In this document: positions 18,147-26,655 of the stretch, piece after piece | Layout: each line of letters opens with the position of its first letter | How positions within the stretch are numbered: the stretch's first letter is position 1 | Assembly: GCA_934433485.1 (NCBI GenBank) | Contig: CAKRZR010000010.1 | Span: 18,689-82,688, forward strand | Source: an uncultured Eubacteriales bacterium | GTDB lineage: Bacteria > Bacillota > Clostridia > Oscillospirales > CAG-272 | DNA length: 64,000 nt | Direction of reading: 5' to 3' | The notes under the pieces: generated by a model | Database searches by the model: none | The model's input: the letters and a program-made list of their open reading frames with translations, nothing else | Told to the model about the DNA's origin: nothing | Position numbers and translations under genes: made by a program

Positions 18147-18310
18147 CGCGAAAGGGGAACGCGGCTTTTTGAGAACGAACTTTGTTCGTTCCAGCCTGAG
18201 CAAAAACTTTTATGAGGGAAATGGGATAGAATTTCGTTTGTGCGCGCCTGTATGCTCACCAATGTTGTTTTGTCTCCACTGACTTTAGTCAGTGAACAGA
18301 CGGCGATCGT
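18147..18310 (+). repeat. Modular repeat, forward unit with two palindromes (copy 4)
   Basis: GGGGAACGCGGCTTTTTGA, palindrome GAACGAAC-TTT-GTTCGTTC (18173-18191), CAGCC, CAAAAACTTTTATGAGGG, TTTCGTTTGTGC, GCTCACCAAT, then palindrome CACTGACTTTAGTCAGTG (18277-18294). It sits after the MFS stop and is probably transcribed as its 3' end. Confidence 0.85.
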
Positions 18311-18404
18311 ATGTGAACTGCCCTTTACGGGGAGCGATTGCATGGCTTTGTTTCCTGGATTCACTGTAGCTGTGGGCGAATTTTGCTCCATTTGTCGAAA
18401 ACGC

Positions 18405-18433
18405 TTGACTTTTCTCCGATATTGTGCTATACT
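18405..18433 (+). promoter_or_regulatory. Promoter of CNNM leader
   Basis: TTGACT (18405-18410), 17 bp, TATACT (18428-18433); transcription would begin near 18440. Confidence 0.82.
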
Positions 18434-18439
18434 ATAGGA

Positions 18440-18584
18440 CAATCGAACCATAGGGTTCAATGCGATAAGGAGAAAACATCCGATCATGGACGGTGGCAAT
18501 ACCGGGGACAGTATTCCCCGATGCTGGAACCAGATACATAGTGAGGTACATCTGTAACCGATTGAGGGACAGGTGTGCCTTTTT
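18440..18584 (+). promoter_or_regulatory. Riboswitch-like attenuator, possibly NiCo/czcD class
   Basis: A leader of about 180 nt. CAATCG (18440-18445) can pair with CGATTG (18559-18564), enclosing stems GAACC/GGGTTC, CGGGGA/TTCCCCG, CTGG/CCAG and CAGAT/ATCTG (18531-18535 with 18550-18554). The alternative is a 12-bp terminator: AGGTACATCTGT (18544-18555) with ACAGGTGTGCCT (18569-18580), then TTTT. The two forms share the ATCTG strand and exclude each other. GGCAAT, ATGC and GGGACAG recall the cobalt/nickel (czcD) riboswitch as I remember it, but its closing P1 was not found, so the class is uncertain; the attenuator itself is well supported. Confidence 0.7.
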
Positions 18585-18618
18585 GTGTGCAAATCACCGA
18601 TTCACGGAGCCAAATCAT

Positions 18619-19893
18619 ATGTCAATCGTTATACTTGTATTTTTCATTGCCATGTCGGCGTACTTCTCGGCAACAGAGACGGCGTTTTCCACGTGCAACA
18701 AGACGCGCCTGAAATCGATGGCGGACGACGGCAACAAAAAAGCGGCGCTTGCGCTGTCCCTTGCCGAAAAGTACGACCGGCTGCTCTCGACGATCCTCAT
18801 CGGGAACAACATTGTCAACATCTCCGCCAGCTCCATTGCGACGGTTTTGTTTGTCCACATGCTGGGCGACAAGGGCGCGACGGTGTCCACGGCGGTCATC
18901 ACTGTGGTGGTGCTCATCTTTGGTGAGATCTCGCCGAAGAGCATCGCGAAGGATCGACCGGAGAGCTTTGCCATGTTTTCCGCGCCGCTCATCCGGGTCC
19001 TGATGATCGTGCTTGCGCCGTTAAACGCGATCTTTTCTCTGTGGAAGCGGCTGATCAACCGGATCTTCAAGCCGGCGGACAACGGCGGCATGTCGCAGGA
19101 GGAACTCAAGATTCTTGTAGAAGAAGCGCGCAAGGACGGCGGGATCGACGAGAGCGAGGGGGATTTACTCCACAACGCGCTGACGTTCTCGGATCGCGAG
19201 GCAAAGGATATTCTGACGCACCGGGTCGATCTGACCGCCGTGGAGGTAAACGAGCCGAAAGCGGAGATCGCGCAGGCGTTCGCGGAGTCGCGGTATTCCC
19301 GCCTGCCGGTGTATGAGGAGGACATCGACCACATCGTCGGCGTGCTGCACCAAAAGGATTTCTATACGCCGGAGGGCATTACGGACAAGCCCATCCGCGA
19401 GATCATGACGCGGCCGGTATTCGTGCTGGAAACGGAACAGATCGGTTCCCTTTTACAGACGATGCAAAAGGAAAAATCGCACTTTGCCATTGTGCTGGAC
19501 GAGCTGGGCGGCACGGTCGGGATCGTGTCGATGGAGGATATTCTGGAGGAGCTGGTCGGCGAGATCTGGGATGAACACGACGAGGTCATCGAACCGATCC
19601 GGCAGCTCTCCGACGATACGTGGCAGGTGGACGGCGACAGCGCGGTAGCGGATTTCATAGACGAAACGGGCTGCCCGAAGCCGGAGGATTCCGAAGCGGT
19701 CACCATGTCGGGCTTCATGGCGGAGCAGCTGGCAAAGATCCCGGAGAACGGCGATCACTTCACCTATAAAAACTGGGAATTTACCGTCGCCGAGGTGGTC
19801 GGACACCGCGTGGCAAAGGTCAACGTAAAAAAACTCCCCAATCCGGAAGCGGAAGAGGAGAAAGAAAAGAAGAATTTTCTGCTGAACATATAA
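18619..19893 (+). CDS. CNNM/CorC (DUF21-CBS) transporter
   Basis: 424 residues. An N-terminal DUF21/CNNM membrane domain (MSIVILVFFIAMSAYFSATE; STCNKTRLKSMADDGNKKA) spans about residues 1-190. A CBS pair (KDILTHRVDLTAVEV; VVGVLHQKDFY-like VGVLHQKDF; EIMTRPVFVLETEQI) spans about 200-320, and a CorC_HlyC domain is at the C terminus (DDTWQVDGDSAVADF). Homologues export Mg2+, Na+/Mg2+ or other divalent metals and were once called haemolysins. The start at 18619 follows GGAG. The attenuator upstream suggests ligand-gated expression, which fits a metal efflux role. Confidence 0.9.
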   Translation: MSIVILVFFIAMSAYFSATETAFSTCNKTRLKSMADDGNKKAALALSLAEKYDRLLSTILIGNNIVNISASSIATVLFVHMLGDKGATVSTAVITVVVLIFGEISPKSIAKDRPESFAMFSAPLIRVLMIVLAPLNAIFSLWKRLINRIFKPADNGGMSQEELKILVEEARKDGGIDESEGDLLHNALTFSDREAKDILTHRVDLTAVEVNEPKAEIAQAFAESRYSRLPVYEEDIDHIVGVLHQKDFYTPEGITDKPIREIMTRPVFVLETEQIGSLLQTMQKEKSHFAIVLDELGGTVGIVSMEDILEELVGEIWDEHDEVIEPIRQLSDDTWQVDGDSAVADFIDETGCPKPEDSEAVTMSGFMAEQLAKIPENGDHFTYKNWEFTVAEVVGHRVAKVNVKKLPNPEAEEEKEKKNFLLNI

Positions 19894-19920
19894 AAGACGT
19901 CCGCCCTGCCAAAAACAAAC

Positions 19921-19995
19921 GTCATCCCCCTTTTATAAAGTTTTTTGGATGGGGGCGCGGGGGAAAACTTTTTTCCCAAAAAGGTTTCCCCCACA
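19921..19995. repeat. Modular repeat, type-B terminal unit (copy 5)
   Basis: TTTATAAAGTTTTTTGG, ATGGGGGCGCGGGGGAAAAC, TTTTTTCCCAAAAAGG, TTTCCCCC. The GGGGGAAAAC arm pairs with the GTTTCCCCC-like arm, giving a hairpin with T-runs on both strands. It lies between the convergent CNNM and SDR genes and is well placed to terminate both. Confidence 0.8.
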
Positions 19996-20002
19996 TAGAA
20001 AC

Positions 20003-20758
20003 TTAAGTTTTCGCCATCTTCATCACCAGCTGCACAGGCAGGAGCTTGGCGACGAGACGGTAGAAGCGGTAGAAGGCTTTCGGCGTGTAGTTCGATTTGC
20101 CTGCCTTTGCCGCCTTGTACGCGCCGCGGACTACCTCGACCGGGTCGCAATAGGGCAGTGTGTCAAAGGTTTTGGAGTTGCCCTTGATCTCGCCGAGATA
20201 GATAAAGTCGGTGTCCATCGGTCCGGGGCAGACCGCCGTTGCCGTGATGCCACGCGCGCTCAGCTCATAGCCGATGCCGTAGGTGAACGCGGAAACGTAC
20301 GCCTTGCTCGCGCTGTATACCGTCATCCGCGGATTCGGACAGAACGACGCGATCGACGATACGTTGAGGATATGGTCGCCCTTTGACATGTACGGCAGGA
20401 CAATGTGCGTCACCGCCGTCAGTCCCTTGATATTCAATTCCACCATCGTCGTCTGATGAGAAAGCTCTCCCTCGCCGACGTTGCCGAGAAAGCCGCAGCC
20501 CGAATTGTTTACAAGCAGCGTAACCTCCGGACGGACCGCCGCAAGCTCTTCCTCCAGCCGGCGATAGCTGTCGTCCGCGGTCAGATCGAGCGGAAAGATA
20601 CGGCACTGCTTTTTCACAAGTCCCGCCGCCTCGATGAGCTTTTCCTTCCGCCGCGCGATCAGCCAGTATTCTTCAATTTCCGGGAACACCGCCGGCGCCT
20701 GGCGGAGAAATTCCTTCCCCAGACCCGCGGACGCACCCGTGATGATTGCGATTTTCAT
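20003..20758 (-). CDS. Short-chain dehydrogenase/reductase
   Basis: 251-residue SDR. The cofactor motif TGASAGLGKEF is at residues 8-18, the NNSG motif (LLVNNSGCGFLG) near 85, and the catalytic YxxxK in YSASKAYV near 150. The C-terminal region (FYRFYRLVAKLLPVQLVMKM) is hydrophobic, common in the DltE/YqjQ-like subgroup that acts on lipid-like substrates. The start at 20758 follows AGGGAGA; a longer frame to 20950 has no support. The substrate is unknown. Confidence 0.88.
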   Translation of the reverse strand: MKIAIITGASAGLGKEFLRQAPAVFPEIEEYWLIARRKEKLIEAAGLVKKQCRIFPLDLTADDSYRRLEEELAAVRPEVTLLVNNSGCGFLGNVGEGELSHQTTMVELNIKGLTAVTHIVLPYMSKGDHILNVSSIASFCPNPRMTVYSASKAYVSAFTYGIGYELSARGITATAVCPGPMDTDFIYLGEIKGNSKTFDTLPYCDPVEVVRGAYKAAKAGKSNYTPKAFYRFYRLVAKLLPVQLVMKMAKT

Positions 20759-20822
20759 CTTGTTTTTCTCCCTTGCTTTGCCGTTTCCACCCCACAGCGC
20801 GAAACGACGTCGTTCTGTGACC

Positions 20823-20851
20823 ATTATAACACGTCCGCGGCGGATATGCAA
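20823..20851 (-). promoter_or_regulatory. Promoter of SDR gene
   Basis: Minus strand TTGCAT (20851-20846), 17 bp, TATAAT (20828-20823). Confidence 0.75.
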
Positions 20852-20943
20852 GAGAGATTTTTTCAAAAAAATCTTACGCTTTTCAAAATATCGGGAACAT
20901 TTCCGTTTCCCGGACGTATAGCTTATGGATGGAAGGAGAAACC

Positions 20944-21492
20944 GTGTCACAATCCACCTGCCTTGCCGAGAGACTGTATGAACGGTACCGGCAGAAAATG
21001 TATGCCACCGCGTTTCGGATACTGCGCAATGCGGACGATGCCGAGGACGCTGTCGCCGATGCCGTGGTGCGCATGCTCCGCCATATCGATCAGTTTACCG
21101 AAATCGCGTGCGCCGATACGGCTCCATCCGCCGTGCACAGGGACCGCAACGAGGCGTTGCTATGTGTCTATACCCGCCATGCCGCCATCGATATCTGCCG
21201 CCGACGCCGACCGACCACACCGATCGACGACGCCCCGGAGATCCCCGATCCCGCGGATACGCCGGAGGACGCGATGCTCGCGCGGGAACAGATCGACGCG
21301 CTGCGCCGCGCCATCGATACGATCAATCCGGACTTCCGCGAGGTGATCCTCCTCCGGTACGTGCACGATATGACCGTCCGGAACATCGCCACGGCACTGG
21401 AGCTCAACGAGGTCACGGTGCGGACAAGGCTCCTGCGCGGCAAAAACGCACTCCATAAACAACTGTCCGCCCCAAAGGAGGTATGCCCATGA
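20944..21492 (+). CDS. ECF-type sigma factor
   Basis: 182-residue sigma-70 family factor from GTG 20944, 5 bp after AAGGAG; an ATG at 20929 lies before that site. Region 2 reads YRQKMYATAFRILRNADDAEDAV, where the DAED core is typical. Region 4 reads LRRAIDTINPDFREVILLRY with the helix-turn-helix MTVRNIATALELNEVTVRTR. It directs polymerase to a small regulon. Its stop overlaps the start of the next gene (ATGA), so sigma and partner are translationally coupled, as with sigma/anti-sigma pairs. Confidence 0.93.
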   Translation: MSQSTCLAERLYERYRQKMYATAFRILRNADDAEDAVADAVVRMLRHIDQFTEIACADTAPSAVHRDRNEALLCVYTRHAAIDICRRRRPTTPIDDAPEIPDPADTPEDAMLAREQIDALRRAIDTINPDFREVILLRYVHDMTVRNIATALELNEVTVRTRLLRGKNALHKQLSAPKEVCP

Positions 21493-22250
21493 CGACCGAT
21501 CATAAGGCAAACCAGGAATCGGAAATCCCAGTCTCCTTCGAGGAAGCGCTCCGTCTCGCCGCAAAAGAATACGCGGAGAAAACGGATGCCGAAATTCCGG
21601 AGGAACACACCTTTTCCGACCGACACAACGAAAAGATCGCCGCCGTTTTCAATGCCGCGCACGAAAAAAGCAAAAACGTCCCCAAAATCACACCGCGCCG
21701 TCGAATGCGCTGGTTCTCCGCCGCCTGTGCGTGCTTTGCCGTCGCCGCCTGTCTGACGCTGTCCATTTCCGCCGTCCGCGAGGCGATCTGGAAATCCATG
21801 GTCACGTGGTACGACAACCATATGGAATTGAACCGCGAGGTTCCGCAGGACGCGCCAGATCTTTTGGAGACCATCTATGTTCCCGCGTATCTGCCCGACG
21901 GCTATAACGGCGCGGACGTTGTCATGGAGAGTATCGGCATGTATGTCGTCGATTACTACAAAGGCGACGACGTCGAATCCGCTGCCGACGCGGGGAAGCT
22001 CATCGGCTATCACCAGATGCCCTTAGACGGCATGACGGCGGTCAACAACGAGCACTGCACCATCGAGGACTGCACGGTAAACGGTCATCCCGGTATCTTC
22101 ATCACCTACGACCCCGATTGGGGCTGTGCGCGCTCTCTCTATTGGGACGACGGCAGCTACGCCTACAGCCTGCACGTCGAGGACAGCGAAATTTCCGACA
22201 AAGAAATACTGAAAATCGCCGAAAGCCTGCGGGAAAGAGACGAGCAGTAA
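21489..22250 (+). CDS. Membrane anti-sigma-like protein with DUF4367 domain
   Basis: 253 residues from ATG 21489, 7 bp after AAAGGAGG and overlapping the sigma stop. The N-terminal 75 residues are cytosolic and acidic (SFEEALRLAAKEYAEKTD). One membrane helix (MRWFSAACACFAVAACLTLS) is followed by an extracytoplasmic domain with VPAYLPDGYN and GHPGIFITYDPDWGCARSLYWDDGSY, typical of DUF4367. Genetic coupling and topology point to control of the sigma factor by an envelope signal. The direct partnership is inferred. Confidence 0.85.
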   Translation: MTTDHKANQESEIPVSFEEALRLAAKEYAEKTDAEIPEEHTFSDRHNEKIAAVFNAAHEKSKNVPKITPRRRMRWFSAACACFAVAACLTLSISAVREAIWKSMVTWYDNHMELNREVPQDAPDLLETIYVPAYLPDGYNGADVVMESIGMYVVDYYKGDDVESAADAGKLIGYHQMPLDGMTAVNNEHCTIEDCTVNGHPGIFITYDPDWGCARSLYWDDGSYAYSLHVEDSEISDKEILKIAESLRERDEQ

Positions 22251-22280
22251 AAAAACGTCATTCCTCATTACCCAATACAT

Positions 22281-22465
22281 TAGCGAACGCAGCCGCTCGC
22301 GAACGATCTCCGTCGGGCTAAGGACGGAACCAAATTGGTGAGCAAATCGACTTGCACAAACGAAATCCTATCCCCATTCCCATATAAAAGTTTTGCGGAG
22401 CGCAATGAATCCTTGGATTCATTGGTTCATAAGCGACCGTTTTCCCCGCATCCCTTCGTCCCCCA
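22281..22465 (-). repeat. Modular repeat, reverse unit (copy 6)
   Basis: CAGCCGCTCGCGAACGAT, CCGTCGGG, GGACGG, AAATTGGTGAGC, CTTGCACAAACGAAATCC, ATATAAAAGTTTTGCGGAG, palindrome CAATGAATCC-TT-GGATTCATTG (22403-22424), then AAGCGACCG. Same framework as other reverse units but a different palindrome. Confidence 0.85.
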
Positions 22466-22488
22466 ATCCAATATAGAAAGGCGAAAAT

Positions 22489-23226
22489 ATGAGAATTACG
22501 TTTTTAGGCGCAAGCCACGGCGTGCCGGAAGCGCATCGGAAGTGTTCGTGCGCGCTGATCACCCTCAGCGAAGGACCGGACGCCAAGCGGTATTTTATCG
22601 ATATGGGCGTCATGGCGATCGACTGGATGCGCACCGCGGGCGTTCCCGTGGAATCCACACAAGCCATTTTCATCACCCACATGCACGGCGACCACACGAA
22701 CGGACTGCCGCATTTCGTCGACCTATGCAGCTGGTATTTCAAAAACGCCAATCCGACCGTGTTCCTGCCTGAGGCGGAGGCGATCCCCGCCCTGTCCGGC
22801 TGGCTTGCCGCGAACGATACGACACTGCGCGACGAGATCCGCTGCGAGATCGTGCACGACGGTGCCATCTACGACGACGGAGACCTGAAAGTCACCGCGT
22901 ATCGTACAAAGCATTGCCGCACCTCGTACGCGTACCTGGTCGAAGCGGAGGGCAAGCGCGTCCTGTTCACCGGCGATCTGTCCGGAAAAGGTCCATCCGA
23001 GGATTTCCCGACCGCGACCCTCCACGAGGGACTCGACCTCGCCATCTGCGAAAGTGCGCATTTCTCCGCCGATGCCTACGCGCCCATCTTCGCCGAAAAT
23101 CCGCCCAAACGCGTCGTCATCAACCACTATCAGCCGCGCCTGTATCCCTCCATCTGCACCCTCGCGGAAATGCTTGGACCGACCCCCGTGGAGGCAGCCA
23201 CCGACGACCTGGAAATCACCCTGTAA
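22489..23226 (+). CDS. MBL-fold metal-dependent hydrolase
   Basis: 245-residue metallo-beta-lactamase fold protein of the RNase Z/PhnP-like branch. It opens MRITFLGASHGVPEAHR. The metal motif HMHGDHTNG is near residue 65, DLSGKGPSED around 165 supplies a metal Asp, and the C-terminal VVINHYQPR resembles the final metal-binding His segment. Soluble. The reverse repeat unit ends only about 25 bp before the start, which uses AAAGG as its ribosome binding site. The substrate is unknown; phosphodiesterase activity is common in this branch. Confidence 0.85.
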   Translation: MRITFLGASHGVPEAHRKCSCALITLSEGPDAKRYFIDMGVMAIDWMRTAGVPVESTQAIFITHMHGDHTNGLPHFVDLCSWYFKNANPTVFLPEAEAIPALSGWLAANDTTLRDEIRCEIVHDGAIYDDGDLKVTAYRTKHCRTSYAYLVEAEGKRVLFTGDLSGKGPSEDFPTATLHEGLDLAICESAHFSADAYAPIFAENPPKRVVINHYQPRLYPSICTLAEMLGPTPVEAATDDLEITL

Positions 23227-23240
23227 CCGCTGATGCACCG

Positions 23241-23325
23241 GAATTGCACAAACGATATCCATTTTGTCCCAGATAGAAAGTTTTTGATGGGGGCCGGGGA
23301 AACTTTTTTCAAAAAGTTTCCCCAA
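23241..23325. repeat. Modular repeat, A/B hybrid unit (copy 7)
   Basis: The first part (AATTGCACAAACGATATCC) matches type-A reverse units. The second part (AAAGTTTTTGATGGGGG, GGGGAAACTTTTTTCAAAAA, GTTTCCCC) matches type B. The hybrid shows that the terminal modules are interchangeable on one framework. Confidence 0.75.
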
Positions 23326-23379
23326 GTCCGTTTCCTCCAAAAGTAAATGCTGTTGCCCCGTTGCCCGCATATTTTTAAC

Positions 23380-23408
23380 TTGCTTTTTTCGCCGAAATCG
23401 TGTATAAT
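23380..23408 (+). promoter_or_regulatory. Promoter of 23453 gene
   Basis: TTGCTT (23380-23385), 17 bp, TATAAT (23403-23408). Confidence 0.75.
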
Positions 23409-23452
23409 AGTCCCATATAAGATGAAGGCATCCGAGGTGATTGTTTACCCCT

Positions 23453-24076
23453 ATGGCAGAGAACATGAAAAAGCAGCTCAAGCGCGAGATCCAGAAGCTG
23501 TACGAGGAGTTTGGCAGCGCGTCCGCGGAATATGCGCCCAAGGTCGATACGATGGAGGAGATGACCGACGATTTTGACAGCATGGTCGAATCCGGGATGA
23601 CGGAGCTGGAGGCGTATCAGGCGCTGAATAAAGATCTCGAACGCATGCGCGTCGTTCTGGAGAAGCTGCCGCTCACCGGTCGCGAAAAAGCCGAGGAGGC
23701 GGATCGGAGGGCGCGGGGACAGTTTTTCAAATGGATGAAAAAGCTGCGCGGAAATATCGAGTCCATCCAGTGGCTCCTCACCACCATGCTCTATTTCCTC
23801 ATCAGCTTCCGCTTCGGACATTGGCACCTCACGTGGCTCATCTTCGTCGGCGGTTCTATGGGCACCATCCTGCTCGACATGCTCACAAAATACAACAAGG
23901 GCGTGCCGCTTGGCAAGCAAAAGGGCAATTGGAGCGCGCTGCTCTGGCTTGCGACCGTCATCGCCTACTTCCTGATCAGCTTTGCGTTCGGGCATTGGCA
24001 CCTGACGTGGATGATCTTCCTCGTCGCCACCATTTTGCAGATCCTCATTGGCAGCGACGGCAATAAAAATTCCTGA
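23453..24076 (+). CDS. Small membrane protein with two repeated FGHWHLTW hairpins
   Basis: 207 residues. The N-terminal helical region (KKQLKREIQKLYEEFGSASA; ESGMTELEAYQALNKD) resembles DUF1700-type sequences. Two membrane hairpins carry the same motif: YFLISFRFGHWHLTWLIF and YFLISFAFGHWHLTWMIF, a duplicated element often seen fused to regulators in Clostridia. GAGGTGA lies 12 bp before ATG 23453 and directly before a TTG at 23441, so the exact start is uncertain. The next gene starts 34 bp downstream. Function unknown. Confidence 0.75.
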   Translation: MAENMKKQLKREIQKLYEEFGSASAEYAPKVDTMEEMTDDFDSMVESGMTELEAYQALNKDLERMRVVLEKLPLTGREKAEEADRRARGQFFKWMKKLRGNIESIQWLLTTMLYFLISFRFGHWHLTWLIFVGGSMGTILLDMLTKYNKGVPLGKQKGNWSALLWLATVIAYFLISFAFGHWHLTWMIFLVATILQILIGSDGNKNS

Positions 24077-24110
24077 CGAACAGAGCAGAATCCGATGCGA
24101 GGTGTATAAC

Positions 24111-24833
24111 ATGAAAATCATCGAAAAACTGGCGGCAAAAGAGCATGATATGTACGGCAAAGCGCCCGTGACCATCGCGTTTCTCGGCGACAGCGTCACC
24201 CACGGCTGCTTCGAGGTCTACCGCGTCGGCGAAAACGGGCTCGATACCGTCTTTGAAGCCGAAAACAGCTACTCCCATAAGGTAAAAACGATCCTGCACA
24301 CCCTGTTCCCGCGCACCCAGATCAACGTGATCGGCGCGGGCATCAGCGGAGACAACGCCGCAAACGGACTGACCCGCGTCGAGCGCGATGTGCTGCCGTA
24401 TCACCCCGATCTCACCGTCGTCTGCTACGGTCTGAACGATTCCTGCGGCGGTATGGACGGACTGACCCGCTACCGCGACAGCCTGACCGGGATCGTCGCA
24501 AAGCTCAAGGCATCCGGCAGCGAGGTCATCCTCATGACGCCGAACACCATGTGCTTCCATACCAGCCCCCATTGCCGCGACCCGTTCTTCGTCCGTCTGG
24601 CAGAGCAGTTCGCGGAAATCATGCAAAACGGCACGCTCGATACCTATATGGACACCGCAAGAGATGTCGCCCGGGAAACCGACATCCCGCTGTGCGACGT
24701 GTACGCGATGTGGCAGACCATGGAAAAAGCCGGCGTGGACACCACGGAGCTGCTCGCGAATTCCCTCAATCACCCCACGAGGGACATGCATTGGCTGTTC
24801 GCGCATGAGCTTGTGAAAACGATGTTCCGGTGA
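24111..24833 (+). CDS. SGNH/GDSL-family hydrolase
   Basis: 240-residue SGNH hydrolase from ATG 24111. Block I FLGDSVTHG holds the nucleophile Ser, the oxyanion Gly is in IGAGISGDNAANG, block III is YGLNDSCGG, and the C-terminal NHPTRDMHWLFAHEL supplies the Asp/His region. No signal peptide is present. Such enzymes deacetylate acylated sugars or polysaccharides, which fits the glycan-degrading neighbourhood. A strong terminator follows. Confidence 0.88.
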   Translation: MKIIEKLAAKEHDMYGKAPVTIAFLGDSVTHGCFEVYRVGENGLDTVFEAENSYSHKVKTILHTLFPRTQINVIGAGISGDNAANGLTRVERDVLPYHPDLTVVCYGLNDSCGGMDGLTRYRDSLTGIVAKLKASGSEVILMTPNTMCFHTSPHCRDPFFVRLAEQFAEIMQNGTLDTYMDTARDVARETDIPLCDVYAMWQTMEKAGVDTTELLANSLNHPTRDMHWLFAHELVKTMFR

Positions 24834-24856
24834 GGGAAAAATCACACAAAGCAGAA

Positions 24857-24886
24857 GGACGCAGGAGAAAATCCTGCGTCCTTTTT
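24857..24886 (+). terminator. Terminator after SGNH gene
   Basis: 10-bp perfect stem GGACGCAGGA / TCCTGCGTCC with a 5-nt loop, followed by TTTTT. Confidence 0.92.
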
Positions 24887-24965
24887 ATAAAGTTTTTGAC
24901 AAGGTTGAAATGAACCAGTTCGCGTCACGCATCCATCCGTGCGTGCGTAAGCCCCGTTCTCCCCA
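24884..24965 (-). repeat. Degenerate modular repeat, reverse unit (copy 8)
   Basis: TTTATAAAGTTTTTGACAAGG, GAACCAGTTCGCG, palindrome-like CACGCATCC/CCGTGCGTG, then AAGCCCCGTTCTCCCC. It lies between convergent genes, directly after the terminator hairpin. Confidence 0.6.
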
Positions 24966-24972
24966 CATCCCC

Positions 24973-26472
24973 TTATTCGATGCCGTACGCCACAAGCATA
25001 TCTGTGAGCTTGGTCTGCGCCTTCGGTTCGATGGAGGCGTATTTGGAGGCGAGATCCGTCTTGCCGTCACGGACCAGACCCACGAAGATGTGCCCCACGC
25101 CGTTCAGGGAGGTCGAGCAGAGGTAGCCGAGGTCGAAGGAGAGCGTGTCGCGGATCAGGTCGATCATCTCGGCGGATTCCTCGTCGCGGGAGTTCTTCAC
25201 CTTCAGCACCACGTCGTAGTACTGCGGGATCACGCGGCGGTACGATTCCGCGGACAGCGCCTCCGTGATCAGACCGGAAAATTCCACGTCCGGCACATCC
25301 ACAGGGAGGACAAAGAGGTCAAAATTGTCGCGGGAGGTGCTGATGTAGTTCGTCTGCGCCTCGTCCAGCTTCGGATAGGGCAGGATGCCGAAGTCCGTCT
25401 CCATATCGCGCAGTGCCGTCGTTGCCTCGAAATACTGCGGATAGAACAGCGCACGGTTTTCCGAGAACATCGTGTTGTAGGTGGACATATCGCCGCCCTC
25501 GCTGTAGGAATACGCGCCGTGCGATTCGTTGTACAGCTTCACGACCTTTTCGAGGATCGTCATCGCCCGCTCCGAGTTGAGCGTCAGCGCGAGAGAGCCG
25601 GATTCCGTCTTGGATACGATCTGCATGTCGCACGACGTCTGGAACGTGTCGATCGCCGTCGACCAGTTCGACACCATGCCGTACTTGTCCGCGGCATCGT
25701 ACTTGCCGTCGCCGTTCAGATCCACTACGCAGAGGCTGCAAAGCTCCTGCAGCTTGTCCAACGTCCACTTGCCCTCGCGCACCGTCTCGTACAAATCGCC
25801 GACGTCGTGGTCCTCCGCCACCTGCTTGTTGAAGAGGAACGCGAACATGTTGTCCCACAGCGAGAGGGAGTAGTCGCCGGTCGTTAAGAACATCTTACCG
25901 TTGATGGTGAACACGTCCTTGACCTGCTCGCTCCACCACGGCCGGCTCATGTCGATGTACGGCACGGTGTTCCAGTCGAGGAGAATCCCCTTGGTCACGA
26001 CCTCCGGGATCGTCGACGCGTAACCTGCCACTAAGTCGTACGCCTTGTCGCCCGCCATGACGCCGTTTACGAGGGTTTCGTTCCATTTTGTGGATTCACC
26101 GCCCCATTCGCACACCTGCGACACGTACTGCATCTTCACGTTGAACCGGTCGCTGACGGTGGCGTTCCGCTGATACAGCGCGTCGTTTACCGCCTCACCG
26201 TTCAGCTCCTCCGGCATGAAGGAATCCTCGTACTTCACGCGCGTGAACAGGGTAAAGGTGCGCCCGGCGTAGTCCTTCTCCGGGAGATTGTCCGCGATCT
26301 GCTCACGGGTCGTTTCGGTTTCGACGGATGCGGTATCCGTATCCGCGGTGGCCGCATCGTTCGTATCTGCGCCGGGATTGTCGTTTGTCTGGGTGCCGCC
26401 GTTTCCGCAGCCTGTCAGAGAGGAAGCTAAGAGAAGCGCGGCAAGCAGCAGGGAGAGAATGTGCTTACGCAT
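24973..26472 (-). CDS. Extracellular solute-binding lipoprotein
   Basis: 499-residue SBP from ATG 26472. The lipobox LTGC gives Cys22. The mature protein begins with an Asn/Asp/Thr-rich linker, then LPEKDYAGRTFTLFTRVKYE, the shared motif NGEAVNDALYQRNATVSDRF, and a Ca-type loop DLNGDGKYDAADKYGM near residue 250. The upstream in-frame extension to 26532 crosses the promoter and is rejected. It is monocistronic with no ABC partner genes nearby. Confidence 0.9.
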   Translation of the reverse strand: MRKHILSLLLAALLLASSLTGCGNGGTQTNDNPGADTNDAATADTDTASVETETTREQIADNLPEKDYAGRTFTLFTRVKYEDSFMPEELNGEAVNDALYQRNATVSDRFNVKMQYVSQVCEWGGESTKWNETLVNGVMAGDKAYDLVAGYASTIPEVVTKGILLDWNTVPYIDMSRPWWSEQVKDVFTINGKMFLTTGDYSLSLWDNMFAFLFNKQVAEDHDVGDLYETVREGKWTLDKLQELCSLCVVDLNGDGKYDAADKYGMVSNWSTAIDTFQTSCDMQIVSKTESGSLALTLNSERAMTILEKVVKLYNESHGAYSYSEGGDMSTYNTMFSENRALFYPQYFEATTALRDMETDFGILPYPKLDEAQTNYISTSRDNFDLFVLPVDVPDVEFSGLITEALSAESYRRVIPQYYDVVLKVKNSRDEESAEMIDLIRDTLSFDLGYLCSTSLNGVGHIFVGLVRDGKTDLASKYASIEPKAQTKLTDMLVAYGIE

Positions 26473-26522
26473 GGGATGTCCTCCAAAAAATGTATTTGAA
26501 ATGTGGTAAAAACTCTGCATAC

Positions 26523-26551
26523 AGTATAGCACAAATTCATGATTTTCGCAA
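26523..26551 (-). promoter_or_regulatory. Promoter of SBP 24973-26472
   Basis: Minus strand TTGCGA (26551-26546), 17 bp, TATACT (26528-26523). Confidence 0.75.
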
Positions 26552-26655
26552 GCGGTATCGGCGGATTTTTATCTTGCCGTACCCTGTTTTTTCGACGGCG
26601 TTCCCGCGGAATGTTTCAAAAAGTATAAAATTTTCGGGAGAATACAAAATAGTCG

